From the NCBI RefSeq assembly GCF_000215105.1, contig NC_015588.1, positions 2,852,001-2,916,000 of the forward strand: a DNA stretch of 64,000 bases, in the 5' to 3' direction. Of the stretch, positions 9,407-19,186 are shown piece by piece (within the stretch, counting starts at the first letter, position 1; each line of letters starts with the position of its first letter). This DNA is from Isoptericola variabilis 225. GTDB taxonomy: Bacteria > Actinomycetota > Actinomycetes > Actinomycetales > Cellulomonadaceae. The notes below the pieces were generated by a model that was given only the letters and a program-made list of their open reading frames with translations, did no database searches and was not told the origin of the DNA. Both the position numbers and the translations under genes were made by a program.

Positions 9407-11224
9407 TCACAGGATCGACGGCGGCCCGGACATGGGCCACCAGTGGACCACCGGCGGGTCCTCGAGCACCGGCATCCCGAGCATCCACGCCCCCACGAGG
9501 CACAGCACCACCACGATCGCCGCCCCGACCAGGCCCGGCGCGAGCGCGCCGAGGACGGTCCGCGCGCCGTCGCGCGCCGTGCGCCCGGCCGGCCCGAACC
9601 ACGTCGCGAGCGTCGCGAGCAGGACCGCCGCGGCGAGCACCGCGCAGAAGACGATCGGCGCGTTGCGGCCGCCGACGGACCGGGCCTCGACGTCGTCGAG
9701 CGGCAGCACGACGAGGCGTCCGTCGCCGAAGACCCAGAAGCCGAGCACCACGGTGAGCACCCCGACGCACGCCCCGACGAGCGCCGCGGGGATCGCGCCG
9801 ATCGCGCCCGTGACCACGTGCCACGGCAGCAGCACCGCGGAGAGCAGCCCGTCCGAGCGCCGCACGCCCTTGCGCTCGCGCCGGTCGTGCAGCGCGTCGG
9901 CCGACGTCGCGACGATCCGGCACAGCACGACGAGGCCGACGAGGACGGCGAACGCGACGCCCGGCCGGGTCGCGCCGAGCACGACGAGCGGCAGGCCGAG
10001 CGCGAGCACGGTCCCGGTGCGGCGACGGCGCGCCGGGCGCACGTAGCCGCGGACCTCCTCGGGCCCGGGCTCCTCCTCGTCGTCCCCGAGCTCGTCGTAC
10101 GGGCGGTAGCGCGCGTCGCCGACCGGCATGAGCTGCGTGCCGCCGTCGTGCGCGTTGGCCCGGTCCCGCTCGACGGCGGTCATCGGCTCGGTCGGGTCCG
10201 CGACGGGAGGCGGTGGGACCGTCGCGACGTACCCGTCGCTCGGCGGCGCGCCGACGACCTGGGTCGGCAGCCCGACGCGCTGGGTCTCCTCCGACGCGAC
10301 GATGCGCTGCGTCGCGTCCGGGTCGTACGGCATGCCGGTGGCCGCGCGAGCGGCGTCGTCGGCGTCGCGGCGCAGCGCGCGGGCGACCTCGGTCGGCCCC
10401 CAGCGGCGCGACGGGTCGGCGTGCAGCGCGCCCGCGAGCGCGCGCGCGGTCCGGGGCGGCAGGCCGACGACGTCTGGCCGGCCCTCGCGCGAGCGCTGCA
10501 GCACGAGGTCGGTCGGGCGCACCCCGAACGGCGAGCGCCCCGTCGCGGCGAACACGAGCAGCGCGGCCCAGCTCCACCAGTCCGTCTCGGGGACCGGGTC
10601 GCCGCCGTCCAGCAGCTCGGGCGCGATGTAGCCGGGCGTGCCCATGACGAAGCCGGTCGAGGTCGTGCGGGCGTCGCCCGGCCCCTGCGCGATGCCGAAG
10701 TCGATGAGGACCGGGCCCTGGTCGGTGACCATGACGTTGGACGGCTTGAGGTCGCGGTGCACGATCCCGGCCGTGTGGACGGCCTCGAGCGCGTCCGCGA
10801 GCTGGTCGGCCAGCGAGTAGAGGTCCTGCGGGTCGAGCGGCCCGCGCTCGTCGACCTCGTCCTCGAGCGTCACGCCGTCGACCAGCTCGGTCACGACGAA
10901 GGCAAAGGGACCGTCGAGCTCGGCGTCGAGCACCTGGGCGACCGCGGGGTGGCGCAGGCGCTGCAGCGCGGCGACCTCGCGGCGCAGGCGCTCGCGCCCG
11001 GCCGGGTCGGCGTCGACGTGGGCGTGCAGGACCTTGACCGCGACCGCGTGCCCGCCGCCGTCGACGCACTCGTAGACGGCGCCCATCGCACCGCGTCCCA
11101 GCAGGGTGACGACGGTGTACCCGCCGATCTCGGTGCCCTCCGCGAGCGCCCCCGCGGGGGCCTCCGGGCGGGCCTCGCCGGGCCCGCCCGGGGCGGCGAC
11201 CCGGCCCCCGTCGACCTCGTTCAT
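9407..11224 (-). CDS. Ser/Thr protein kinase with multi-pass membrane C-terminus
   Basis: A 605-residue Hanks-type kinase. The Gly-rich loop LLGRGAMGAVYE, the VAIKV-equivalent AVAVKVLHAH, the catalytic loop HRDLKPSN (Asp near 156), IDFG and the APE motif GTPGYIAPELLDGG are all intact, so it should be active. After a 100-residue linker the C-terminal part holds several hydrophobic segments (for example TVLALGLPLVVLGA and AVLLATLATWF) instead of the usual single helix plus PASTA repeats. The ATG at 11224 follows TACGGT by 7 nt, indicating a leaderless mRNA. Substrates are unknown. Confidence 0.9.
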   Translation of the reverse strand: MNEVDGGRVAAPGGPGEARPEAPAGALAEGTEIGGYTVVTLLGRGAMGAVYECVDGGGHAVAVKVLHAHVDADPAGRERLRREVAALQRLRHPAVAQVLDAELDGPFAFVVTELVDGVTLEDEVDERGPLDPQDLYSLADQLADALEAVHTAGIVHRDLKPSNVMVTDQGPVLIDFGIAQGPGDARTTSTGFVMGTPGYIAPELLDGGDPVPETDWWSWAALLVFAATGRSPFGVRPTDLVLQRSREGRPDVVGLPPRTARALAGALHADPSRRWGPTEVARALRRDADDAARAATGMPYDPDATQRIVASEETQRVGLPTQVVGAPPSDGYVATVPPPPVADPTEPMTAVERDRANAHDGGTQLMPVGDARYRPYDELGDDEEEPGPEEVRGYVRPARRRRTGTVLALGLPLVVLGATRPGVAFAVLVGLVVLCRIVATSADALHDRRERKGVRRSDGLLSAVLLPWHVVTGAIGAIPAALVGACVGVLTVVLGFWVFGDGRLVVLPLDDVEARSVGGRNAPIVFCAVLAAAVLLATLATWFGPAGRTARDGARTVLGALAPGLVGAAIVVVLCLVGAWMLGMPVLEDPPVVHWWPMSGPPSIL

Positions 11225-11237
11225 GGGGCACACCGTA
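11225..11237 (-). promoter_or_regulatory. Leaderless -10 element of the Ser/Thr kinase
   Basis: TACGGT (11237-11232) lies 7 nt before ATG 11224; no Shine-Dalgarno is seen. Confidence 0.6.
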
Positions 11238-11354
11238 GCCGCCCGGACGGCCCCGGGCGCGCGCAGAACAGGCCCTCGTTAGGGTGGTCGTCGAGGCCAC
11301 GTCGTTACCCTGTGACGGTAGGACGTCGTTTCAACAACCCTTGGGAGATTGCCG

Positions 11355-12809
11355 GTGGCAGGTAAAGGATCGTCAGGACATTCCTCCGGCTACGACCTGG
11401 TGGTCGTGGCCAACCGGCTCCCCGTCGACTTCACCGTGGACGACGACGGGGAGGTGCGCTGGCAGCGCTCGCCCGGCGGGCTCGTGACGGCGCTCGAGCC
11501 GGTCATGCAGAAGTCCGACGGCGCGTGGGTCGGCTGGTCGGGGGCGCCCGACCTCAAGCACGAGCCGTTCGAGGCGGACGACATGCTGCTCGTCCCGGTG
11601 ACCCTGTCGCGGTCCGAGATCGAGCGGTACTACGAGGGATTCTCGAACGACACCCTGTGGCCGCTGTACCACGACGTCATCTCGCCGCCGACGTACCACC
11701 GCCAGTGGTGGGACGCGTACCGCCGGGTCAACCAGCGGTTCGCCGAGGCGGCGGCCGAGCAGGCCGCCCAGGGCGCCGTCGTGTGGGTGCACGACTACCA
11801 GCTGCAGCTCGTCCCGAAGATGCTCCGCGACCTGCGGCCGGACCTGCGCATCGGCTTCTTCGACCACATCCCGTTCCCGCCGGTCGAGCTGTTCCAGCAG
11901 CTGCCGTGGCGCAAGCAGATCGTCGAGGGCCTGCTCGGCGCCGACCTCATCGGATTCCAGCGCGGCGGCGACGCGTCGAACTTCGTGCGCGCGGTGCGGC
12001 GGCTGACCGACCATACGACGCGCGGCCCGATCATCTCGATCTCGCAGCCCGACGGCTCCCCCGGGCGCCACGTGCGCGCCGCGGCGTTCCCGATCTCGAT
12101 CGACTCGCAGCGGTTCGACCGGCTCGCCCGCCAGCCCGAGGTGCAGGCGCGCGCGAAGGAGATCCGCACGGACCTGGGCGACCCGGACGTCATGATGCTC
12201 GGCGTCGACCGCCTCGACTACACCAAGGGCATCCGCCACCGCATCAAGGCGTACGGCGAGCTGCTGCAGGACGGGCGTCTCGACGTCACGCGCGCGACGC
12301 TCGTGCAGGTCGCGAGCCCGAGCCGCGAGAACGTCGGCGCGTACCAGGAGCTGCGCGAGCACGTCGAGATCCTCGTGGGCCGGATCAACGGCGAGTTCGG
12401 GGAGATCGGCCACTCGGCGATCCACTACCTGCACCACTCCTACCCGCCGGAGGAGATGGCCGCCCTCTACCTGGCCGCGGACGTCATGCTCGTGACGTCG
12501 CTGCGCGACGGCATGAACCTCGTCGCGAAGGAGTACATCGCCGCGCGCTCGGACGAGCAGGGGGTGCTCGTGCTGTCCGAGTTCACCGGGGCGGCCGACG
12601 AGCTCGCGCCCGGGCCGCTGCTCGTCAACCCGCACGACATCGACGGCATGAAGGACATCATCGTCACGGCGGCGAGCATGGAGCCCAAGGAGCAGCGCCG
12701 GCGCATGCGCCGCCTGCGGCGCAAGGTCATGGGCGACGACGTCGCCAAGTGGTCGGAGTCGTTCCTCGGCGTGCTCACCGCGATGCCCCACCGGACGTCG
12801 TATGTCTGA
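11355..12809 (+). CDS. otsA: Trehalose-6-phosphate synthase OtsA
   Basis: A 484-residue GT20 glycosyltransferase that joins UDP- or GDP-glucose to glucose-6-phosphate. Family landmarks are [18 protein letters not shown], the substrate-site [23 protein letters not shown], and the C-terminal nucleotide-binding [15 protein letters not shown] 11355 is taken as start because GGGAG (11343-11347) lies 7 nt upstream; a TTG at 11349 is too close to it. The gene overlaps otsB by 8 nt, so trehalose is made by a translationally coupled OtsAB pair, relevant to osmotic stress and storage. Confidence 0.96.
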   Translation: MAGKGSSGHSSGYDLVVVANRLPVDFTVDDDGEVRWQRSPGGLVTALEPVMQKSDGAWVGWSGAPDLKHEPFEADDMLLVPVTLSRSEIERYYEGFSNDTLWPLYHDVISPPTYHRQWWDAYRRVNQRFAEAAAEQAAQGAVVWVHDYQLQLVPKMLRDLRPDLRIGFFDHIPFPPVELFQQLPWRKQIVEGLLGADLIGFQRGGDASNFVRAVRRLTDHTTRGPIISISQPDGSPGRHVRAAAFPISIDSQRFDRLARQPEVQARAKEIRTDLGDPDVMMLGVDRLDYTKGIRHRIKAYGELLQDGRLDVTRATLVQVASPSRENVGAYQELREHVEILVGRINGEFGEIGHSAIHYLHHSYPPEEMAALYLAADVMLVTSLRDGMNLVAKEYIAARSDEQGVLVLSEFTGAADELAPGPLLVNPHDIDGMKDIIVTAASMEPKEQRRRMRRLRRKVMGDDVAKWSESFLGVLTAMPHRTSYV

Positions 12810-13647
12810 GGCGGCGACCACGACCCTGCCGGCCGACCTCGCCGACGCGCTCGACCGATTCACGGCCGACGACGGCGCCGCGCTGCTCGTGGCGCTCGAC
12901 TTCGACGGCGTCCTCGCGCCGCTCGTCGACGACCCGGCCGCCTCGCGCATGGCACCGTCGACCCGCGCCGCCGTCGACCTGCTCGGCGCGCTCACGGTGC
13001 CCGACGGCGGTGCCGCGGCCGGGCGGGCCCGGCTCGCGTTCGTCTCGGGGCGGGACCTCGAGGACCTCGCGGCCCGGGCCGAGCCCCCGGCCGGGACGTA
13101 CCTCGTCGGCAGCCACGGGGCCCAGACGGGGCACGTGCGGCCGGACGGCGTGCTCGAGGCCGTGCCGCTCGAGCTCACGCCCGAGCAGGCCGCGGCGCTC
13201 GAGGCCCTGTACGACGCGCTCGAGGAGGCGGCCGCGGGCCGGGAGGGCGTGTGGGTCCAGCGCAAACCGAGCGCCGGCGTCCTGCACACCCGCACGGCGG
13301 GCCCCGAGGACTCCGCCGCGGCCGAGGCGCTGGCCGACGCCGCGGCGGCCCGGCTCGGCCTCGACGCGATGCACGGCAAGGACGTCGTCGAGATCGCCGT
13401 GCTCCCCACCTCCAAGGGCGAGGCGCTCACCCGGCTGCGGACCGTCGTCGGGCAGGAGACGGGCGCCGGGCAGGTGCGCGTCCTGTACGCGGGCGACGAC
13501 ACGACCGACGAGAAGGCCTTCGCCGCGCTCGGCGCGGGCGACGTCACGATCAAGGTCGGCGCGGGCGAGACGGTCGCGACCTACCGCGTCCCGGGCATCG
13601 ACGCCGTCGCGGCCGCGCTCGACCGCGTGAGGTCGCGTCTCGCGTGA
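12802..13647 (+). CDS. otsB: Trehalose-6-phosphate phosphatase OtsB
   Basis: A 281-residue HAD-superfamily phosphatase that dephosphorylates trehalose-6-phosphate. HAD motif I is [11 protein letters not shown] (nucleophile Asp near 33; the usual DxDGT is DFDGV here). Motif II/III features are [10 protein letters not shown] and the Lys in TSKGEAL, and motif IV is [20 protein letters not shown] is the cap-region stretch typical of OtsB. The ATG overlaps the 3' end of otsA. No clear terminator follows; the MsiK-type gene begins about 195 bp downstream with its own upstream sequence. Confidence 0.95.
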   Translation: MSEAATTTLPADLADALDRFTADDGAALLVALDFDGVLAPLVDDPAASRMAPSTRAAVDLLGALTVPDGGAAAGRARLAFVSGRDLEDLAARAEPPAGTYLVGSHGAQTGHVRPDGVLEAVPLELTPEQAAALEALYDALEEAAAGREGVWVQRKPSAGVLHTRTAGPEDSAAAEALADAAAARLGLDAMHGKDVVEIAVLPTSKGEALTRLRTVVGQETGAGQVRVLYAGDDTTDEKAFAALGAGDVTIKVGAGETVATYRVPGIDAVAAALDRVRSRLA

Positions 13648-13842
13648 CCGACGCCATGGCGTGACCCCGGTCACGGCCGTGTACTATCGAGCAGCACGAC
13701 GGCGCCGGTCACGCACAGTCACAGCCGACCTGCCGTGCGCACAACAGAATGTGTCACCGCCGACACGCGAGTCGTGAACGCACAGACACCCGACCACGAC
13801 GGATCGTCCGGCACGTACCTGCCGGTGGAGGGATGTACACCC

Positions 13843-14955
<1,113 letters not shown>

Positions 14956-14976
14956 GGCACCGTCCCCGCTCGACGT

Positions 14977-15012
14977 GAGGGGCGGGTCCGGCACTCGCCG
15001 GGCCCGCCCCCT
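14977..15012 (+). terminator. msiK terminator
   Basis: A 16-bp stem (GAGGGGCGGGTCCGGC with its complement, one G-U pair) closes on the 4-nt loop ACTC at 14993-14996, 21 nt after the msiK stop. Confidence 0.8.
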
Positions 15013-15120
15013 CCGTCGTCTACGCTGGCTCCTGCCGCGGGTGCGCTCGCGGCCCGTCGCGCCGGTCCGCCGGGGCCGCGCGGCCACCCACGACCGTGCG
15101 ACCACCCGGGATGAGGTGCC

Positions 15121-16380
15121 GTGGAACAGCTCCAGATCACGTCGGCGACGCCGGACTCGGCGCTGCTCGACCTGCCCTGGCGGCTACCGCTCGCCGAGTG
15201 GCCGGCCGACGTCCTGGCCGCGCTGCCGCGCGGTATCTCGCGCCACGTCGTGCGGTTCGTCCGGCTCGGCGGCCGGGTGCTCGCCATCAAGGAGATCAGC
15301 GAGCACGTCGCCTTCCGCGAGTACGAGCTTCTCCGTCAGCTCCGTAAGCTCGAGATCCCCGCGGTCAAGCCGATCGGCGTCGTCACCGGCCGGCGGGACG
15401 ACCACGGCGAGCCGCTCGAGGCCGCGCTCGTCACCGAGCACCTCGCGTTCTCGCTCCCGTACCGCGCGGTGTTCAGCCAGGCGGTCCGCCCCGACACCGC
15501 GACGCGGCTCATCGACGCGCTCGCCGTGCTGCTCGTGCGGCTGCACCTCGTCGGGTTCTACTGGGGCGACGTCTCGCTGTCGAACACGCTCTTCCGCCGC
15601 GACGCCGACCAGTTCGCCGCCTACCTCGTCGACGCCGAGACCGGTGAACTGCACCGCGAGCTGTCGCCCGGCCAGCGCTCGTACGACGTCGACCTCGCCC
15701 GGACGAACATCATCGGCGAGCTCATGGACCTCGCGGCGGGCGAGCTGCTCCACGAGGAGGTCGACGAGATCGGCATCGGCAACTCGCTCGTCGAGCGGTA
15801 CAACGAGCTGTGGGAGGCGCTGACCGGCGTCGAGGCCTTCCACGCCGACGAGCGCTGGCGCGTCGCCGCGCGGATCGAGCGGCTCAACGACCTCGGCTTC
15901 GACGTCGGCGAGCTCGCGATCACCACGGACATCGACGGCACCACGGTGCAGATCCAGCCCAAGGTGGTCGACGCCGGCCACCACTCGCGGCGTCTGCTGC
16001 GGCTCACGGGCCTCGACGTCCAGGACAACCAGGCCCGCCGCCTGCTCAACGACCTCGACTCGTACCGCGCGGCCATGGACCGCCAGGAGGACGACGAGCA
16101 GCTCGTCGCGCACGACTGGTTCCAGAACGTCTTTCAGCCGACCGTGCGCGCCGTGCCGCGTGAGCTGCGCCGCAAGCTCGAGCCGGCCCAGCTCTTCCAC
16201 GAGATCCTCGACCACCGCTGGTTCATCTCGGAGAAGGCGCAGCGCGACATCCCCATGGACGAGGCCACGGCGTCGTACGTCGAGAACGTGCTGCGCTACC
16301 GGCCGGACGAGAAGGCGATCCTCGGCCTCGCCCCCGGCGAGGACGACCCCGAGTCCGACCACTTCCACCTCTCCACCTGA
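15121..16380 (+). CDS. DUF4032 domain protein (kinase-like fold)
   Basis: A 419-residue actinobacterial protein of the DUF4032 family. The N-terminal half resembles lipopolysaccharide-kinase-like folds: VRFVRLGGRVLAIKEI supplies a candidate ATP-binding Lys, LHLVGFYWGDVSLSNTLF aligns with a catalytic loop (Asp in GDVSLSN), and VDAETGEL could be the DFG-equivalent Asp. The C-terminal half (LTGLDVQDNQARRLLNDL to RYRPDEKAILGL) is the part specific to the family. The substrate is unknown. GTG 15121 has GATGAGG upstream. Its 3' end abuts the large repeat cluster at 16398-16626, which separates it from the convergent rlmB-like gene. Confidence 0.85.
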   Translation: MEQLQITSATPDSALLDLPWRLPLAEWPADVLAALPRGISRHVVRFVRLGGRVLAIKEISEHVAFREYELLRQLRKLEIPAVKPIGVVTGRRDDHGEPLEAALVTEHLAFSLPYRAVFSQAVRPDTATRLIDALAVLLVRLHLVGFYWGDVSLSNTLFRRDADQFAAYLVDAETGELHRELSPGQRSYDVDLARTNIIGELMDLAAGELLHEEVDEIGIGNSLVERYNELWEALTGVEAFHADERWRVAARIERLNDLGFDVGELAITTDIDGTTVQIQPKVVDAGHHSRRLLRLTGLDVQDNQARRLLNDLDSYRAAMDRQEDDEQLVAHDWFQNVFQPTVRAVPRELRRKLEPAQLFHEILDHRWFISEKAQRDIPMDEATASYVENVLRYRPDEKAILGLAPGEDDPESDHFHLST

Positions 16381-16397
16381 CGCCGAGGTCCTTCGCC

Positions 16398-16487
16398 GAG
16401 GTAGCGCGTCCGCCCGCGAAGTAGCGCGACCGCCCGCGAGGTAGCGCGATTCTCGCCGAGGTAGCGCCGCGGACCGCGAGGTAGCGC
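16398..16487 (+). repeat. GAGGTAGCGC array B-forward, 5 units, period 20 bp
   Basis: Cores start at 16398, 16418 (GAAGTAGCGC), 16438, 16458 and 16478, all exactly 20 bp apart. The array begins 18 nt after the DUF4032 stop and reads in the direction of that gene. A degenerate GAGGTCC at 16385 may be a decayed unit. Confidence 0.93.
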
Positions 16488-16566
16488 ACGGTGGAGGTGC
16501 GCGCGAGAGCAGAGGGAGCGCAGCGACCGATTCATCCGAGCGCGCGCCTCCACCGTGCGCTACCTC
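16478..16566. terminator. Long inverted repeat formed by facing repeat arrays
   Basis: The 20 bases 16478-16497 (GAGGTAGCGCACGGTGGAGG) have a perfect reverse complement at 16547-16566, and after a 1-nt bulge about 6 more bp pair. The loop is about 35-40 nt. It lies midway between two convergent genes and could end transcription from either side. Confidence 0.7.
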
Positions 16567-16626
16567 GTCCCGAAACGCGCTACCTCGGCGAGAGACGCGC
16601 TACCTCGGCGGAGAACGCGCTACCTC
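16557..16626 (-). repeat. GAGGTAGCGC array B-reverse, 4 units, period 20 bp
   Basis: Minus-strand cores lie at 16557-16566, 16577-16586, 16597-16606 and 16617-16626, exactly 20 bp apart. The last one contains the TAG stop (16622-16620) of the rlmB-like gene. The array faces array B-forward. Confidence 0.93.
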
Positions 16627-17618
16627 GCGGAGGGGGTGCGGCGGGCCTGCGCCACCTCGTACAGCGTGATGCCCGCGGCGACGCCGGCGTTGAGCGACTC
16701 GACGTCGGACGAGATCGGGATCGAGGCGACGGCGTCGCACGTCTCGCGCACGAGCCGCGACAGCCCCTTGCCCTCGGAGCCGACGACGAGCACGACCGGG
16801 TCGGTCGCGAACGCGAGCTCGTGCACCTCGCTGTCGCCGCCGGCGTCGAGCCCGACGACGAACAGCCCGGACTTCTTGAGCTCGGTGAGCGTGCGGGACA
16901 GGTTCGTCACGCGCGCGACGGGCACGCGCGCGGCGGCGCCCGCCGACGTCTTCCACGCCGACGCGGTCACGCCCGCCGACCGCCGGGAGGGCACGATCAC
17001 GCCGTGCGCGCCGAACGCGCCCGCGGACCGCAGCACGGCGCCGAGGTTGCGCGGGTCGGTCACGCCGTCGAGCGCCACGAGCAGCGGCGGCTGGCCGGCC
17101 TCGTCCGCGGCGTCGAGCAGGTCCTCGACGTCCGCGTACTCGTACGGCGGCACCTGCGCGGCGACGCCCTGGTGCACCGAGCCCTCGGTGAGGTGGTCGA
17201 GCTCGGTCCGGCTCACCTCGAGGAGCTGCACGCCGCGCGTCGAGGCCAGCTCGAGGATCTCGCGCGTGCGGTCGTCGTGGTCGATGCGCGAGGCGAGGTG
17301 CACCGCGCTCACGGGGACGTCGGTGCGCAGCGCCTCGAGCACGGCGTTGCGCCCGGCGACGACCTCCGCGCCGGCCGTCGGGCGCCGGGTCCCGCGCACG
17401 ACGCCCTTGCGCGCGCCCGCGGTGCGCTGCTCCGTGGCCTTGCGCTTCTCGGCCTCGACCTTGCGCTTGTGGGCCGGGTGGTAGACCCGGTCCTCGGCCT
17501 TGGGCGTGGGCCCCTTGCCCTCGAGGGCCTTGCGGCGGTGGCCGCCCGTGCCGACGCGCGGGCCCTTCTTGGAGCCCGCCTTGCGGATCGCGCCGGGGCG
17601 CCTGGAGTTGCCTGCCAT
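16620..17618 (-). CDS. rlmB: 23S rRNA 2'-O-methyltransferase, TrmH/RlmB (SpoU) family
   Basis: A 332-residue SPOUT methyltransferase. A basic, Lys/Gly-rich N-terminal extension of about 75 residues precedes the substrate-binding domain (VVAGRNAVLEALR). The SPOUT knot has the three family motifs: DPRNLGAVLRSAGAFGAHG, VVGSEGKGLSRLV and IPISSDVESLNAGVAAGI. It should methylate a ribose in 23S rRNA with S-adenosylmethionine. The ATG (17618) has AGGAAGAG upstream and follows cysS by 34 bp, a conserved pairing in actinobacteria. The C-terminal Arg and the TAG stop are encoded by a repeat unit. A tRNA target cannot be excluded. Confidence 0.93.
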   Translation of the reverse strand: MAGNSRRPGAIRKAGSKKGPRVGTGGHRRKALEGKGPTPKAEDRVYHPAHKRKVEAEKRKATEQRTAGARKGVVRGTRRPTAGAEVVAGRNAVLEALRTDVPVSAVHLASRIDHDDRTREILELASTRGVQLLEVSRTELDHLTEGSVHQGVAAQVPPYEYADVEDLLDAADEAGQPPLLVALDGVTDPRNLGAVLRSAGAFGAHGVIVPSRRSAGVTASAWKTSAGAAARVPVARVTNLSRTLTELKKSGLFVVGLDAGGDSEVHELAFATDPVVLVVGSEGKGLSRLVRETCDAVASIPISSDVESLNAGVAAGITLYEVAQARRTPSAR

Positions 17619-17652
17619 GTGTCTCTTCCTGATGGGTCCGGTGGGCGCGCGC

Positions 17653-19071
17653 TCAGTCGCCGAGCGACCAGCGCGCGCCGTCGGGCGAGTCCTGCACGAC
17701 GACGCCGGCCGCGGCCAGGCGGTCGCGGATCGCGTCGCTCGTGGCCCAGTCCTTGGCGGCGCGCGCCTCGGCGCGGGCGTCGAGCTCGGCGCGCACGAGC
17801 GCGTCGAGCGCCTCGGCGACGCGCGAGTCCGCCGTCGTGGACCACTGGGGGTCGGCCGGGTCGAGGCCGAGCACGTCGAGCATGCCGCGCAGCGCCACGA
17901 GCTCGGCGCGCGTCGCGGCGTCGTCCTGCGCCGCGACCGCGGTGTTGCCCGCGCGCAGGTGCTCGTGCACGACGGCGAGCGCCGCGGGCACGTTGAGGTC
18001 GTCGTCCATCGCGGCGACGAAGTCCGCGGGGAGCTCGGCCTTGGCGACCTCCTCGGCCGCCACCTCGCCAACGCGCTCGGTCGCGCGCTCGACGAAGCCC
18101 GACAGCCGCTCCCACGTGGCGCGCGCCTCGTCGAGCGTGTCGGGACTCCACTCGAGCATCGAGCGGTACTGCACCGCGGCGAGCGCGTAGCGCACGACGA
18201 CGGCGGGCGCCTGGGCGAGCAGCTCGCTGACGAGCAGCCCGTTGCCGAGCGACTTGCTCATCTTGACGCCCTGCTGGGTGACCCACGCGCTGTGCATCCA
18301 GCGCTGGGCGAAGCCGTACCCGGCGGCGCGCGACTGCGCCTGCTCGTTCTCGTGGTGCGGGAACCGCAGGTCGAGGCCGCCGCCGTGGATGTCGAACGTG
18401 TCGCCGAGGTAGCGGTGCGCCATGGCGGAGCACTCGAGGTGCCACCCGGGGCGGCCGCGGCCGAACGGCGTGTCCCACGCGGCGGTCGCGGGCTCGCCCG
18501 GCTTGGGAGCCTTCCACAGCGCGAAGTCGTGCGGGTCGCGCTTCTCCGACGCGACGTCGTCGTCCGCCGACTCGGGGTTGAGGTCCTCGAGGCGCTGCTT
18601 GGTGAGGTCGCCGTAGTCGGGCCACGAGCGCACGTCGAACCAGACGTTGCCCGGGCTGGTCGAGTAGGCGTGCCCACGCTCGACGAGCCGCTGCATGAGC
18701 GCGACCATGTCGGGCACGTGCTGCGTCGCGCGCGGCTCGTACGTGGGCGGCAGGATGCCGAGCGCGTCGTACGCCTCGGTGAACGCGCGCTCGTAGCGCG
18801 CGGCGTGCGCCCACCACTCGACGCCGGCCGCGGACGCCTTGGCGAGGATCTTGTCGTCGATGTCGGTGACGTTGCGGATGAGCGTCACGCGCAGGCCCTT
18901 GCGCTCGAGCCAGCGCCGCAGGACGTCGAACGCCACGGCCGGCCGCAGGTGGCCCACGTGCGGGGGCGCCTGGACCGTGGCGCCGCACAGGTAGATGCCG
19001 ACCTCGCCCGGGTTGAGGGGGACGAAGTCGCGCACGTCGCGCGTCGCGGTGTCGTACAGGCGGAGGGTCAC
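17653..19071 (-). CDS. cysS: Cysteinyl-tRNA synthetase
   Basis: A 472-residue class I synthetase charging tRNA-Cys. The Zn-binding Cys and HIGH motif are in [13 protein letters not shown] (29-41), other Zn ligands are WHLECSAM and FPHHENE, and the KMSKS loop is near residue 270. These separate it from MshC, the mycothiol ligase that shares the fold: the full KMSKS, the anticodon domain and the length fit CysRS. The GTG start follows TACCCT by 6 nt, with no Shine-Dalgarno, so a leaderless transcript covering cysS-rlmB is likely. Confidence 0.95.
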   Translation of the reverse strand: MTLRLYDTATRDVRDFVPLNPGEVGIYLCGATVQAPPHVGHLRPAVAFDVLRRWLERKGLRVTLIRNVTDIDDKILAKASAAGVEWWAHAARYERAFTEAYDALGILPPTYEPRATQHVPDMVALMQRLVERGHAYSTSPGNVWFDVRSWPDYGDLTKQRLEDLNPESADDDVASEKRDPHDFALWKAPKPGEPATAAWDTPFGRGRPGWHLECSAMAHRYLGDTFDIHGGGLDLRFPHHENEQAQSRAAGYGFAQRWMHSAWVTQQGVKMSKSLGNGLLVSELLAQAPAVVVRYALAAVQYRSMLEWSPDTLDEARATWERLSGFVERATERVGEVAAEEVAKAELPADFVAAMDDDLNVPAALAVVHEHLRAGNTAVAAQDDAATRAELVALRGMLDVLGLDPADPQWSTTADSRVAEALDALVRAELDARAEARAAKDWATSDAIRDRLAAAGVVVQDSPDGARWSLGD

Positions 19072-19083
19072 CTGTCAAGGGTA
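19072..19083 (-). promoter_or_regulatory. Leaderless -10 element of cysS
   Basis: TACCCT (19083-19078) lies 6 nt before the GTG at 19071. Confidence 0.6.
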
Positions 19084-19143
19084 CCGGCGAGCGTTCACGC
19101 GCGGGCCCGTGGCGTCGGACGACGCGTGAACGACGCGCGGACG

Positions 19144-19179
19144 GCTCCGGGTCGCGCGGACGGCCGCGCGACCCGGAGC
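19144..19179 (-). terminator. Terminator after the Tat-exported isomerase-like gene
   Basis: A 16-bp perfect stem (GCTCCGGGTCGCGCGG at 19144-19159 with its complement at 19164-19179) has a 4-nt loop, ACGG. It sits just 3' of the gene ending at 19187 and upstream of cysS. Confidence 0.85.
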
Positions 19180-19186
19180 GCCGCGG

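Noticed and set aside
16620..18071. Reading the rlmB-like gene from a start upstream of 17618
   Set aside because: The longer frame overlaps cysS by over 400 bp and its extra residues are an out-of-frame shadow of cysS. ATG 17618 has a good Shine-Dalgarno and a family-like basic N-terminus.
18406..18415. Single GAGGTAGCG matches inside cysS (18406), gpmA (31777) and the DUF3180 gene (45361)
   Set aside because: Each is a lone copy, with no 20-bp partner, and is the antisense of Arg-Tyr-Leu codons in a conserved protein. Chance or codon usage explains them.
17653..19071. Calling cysS an MshC mycothiol ligase
   Set aside because: MshC is shorter and lacks the CysRS C-terminal anticodon region. 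Here the length, KMSKS and C-terminal domain fit CysRS, although mshA elsewhere shows mycothiol is made.
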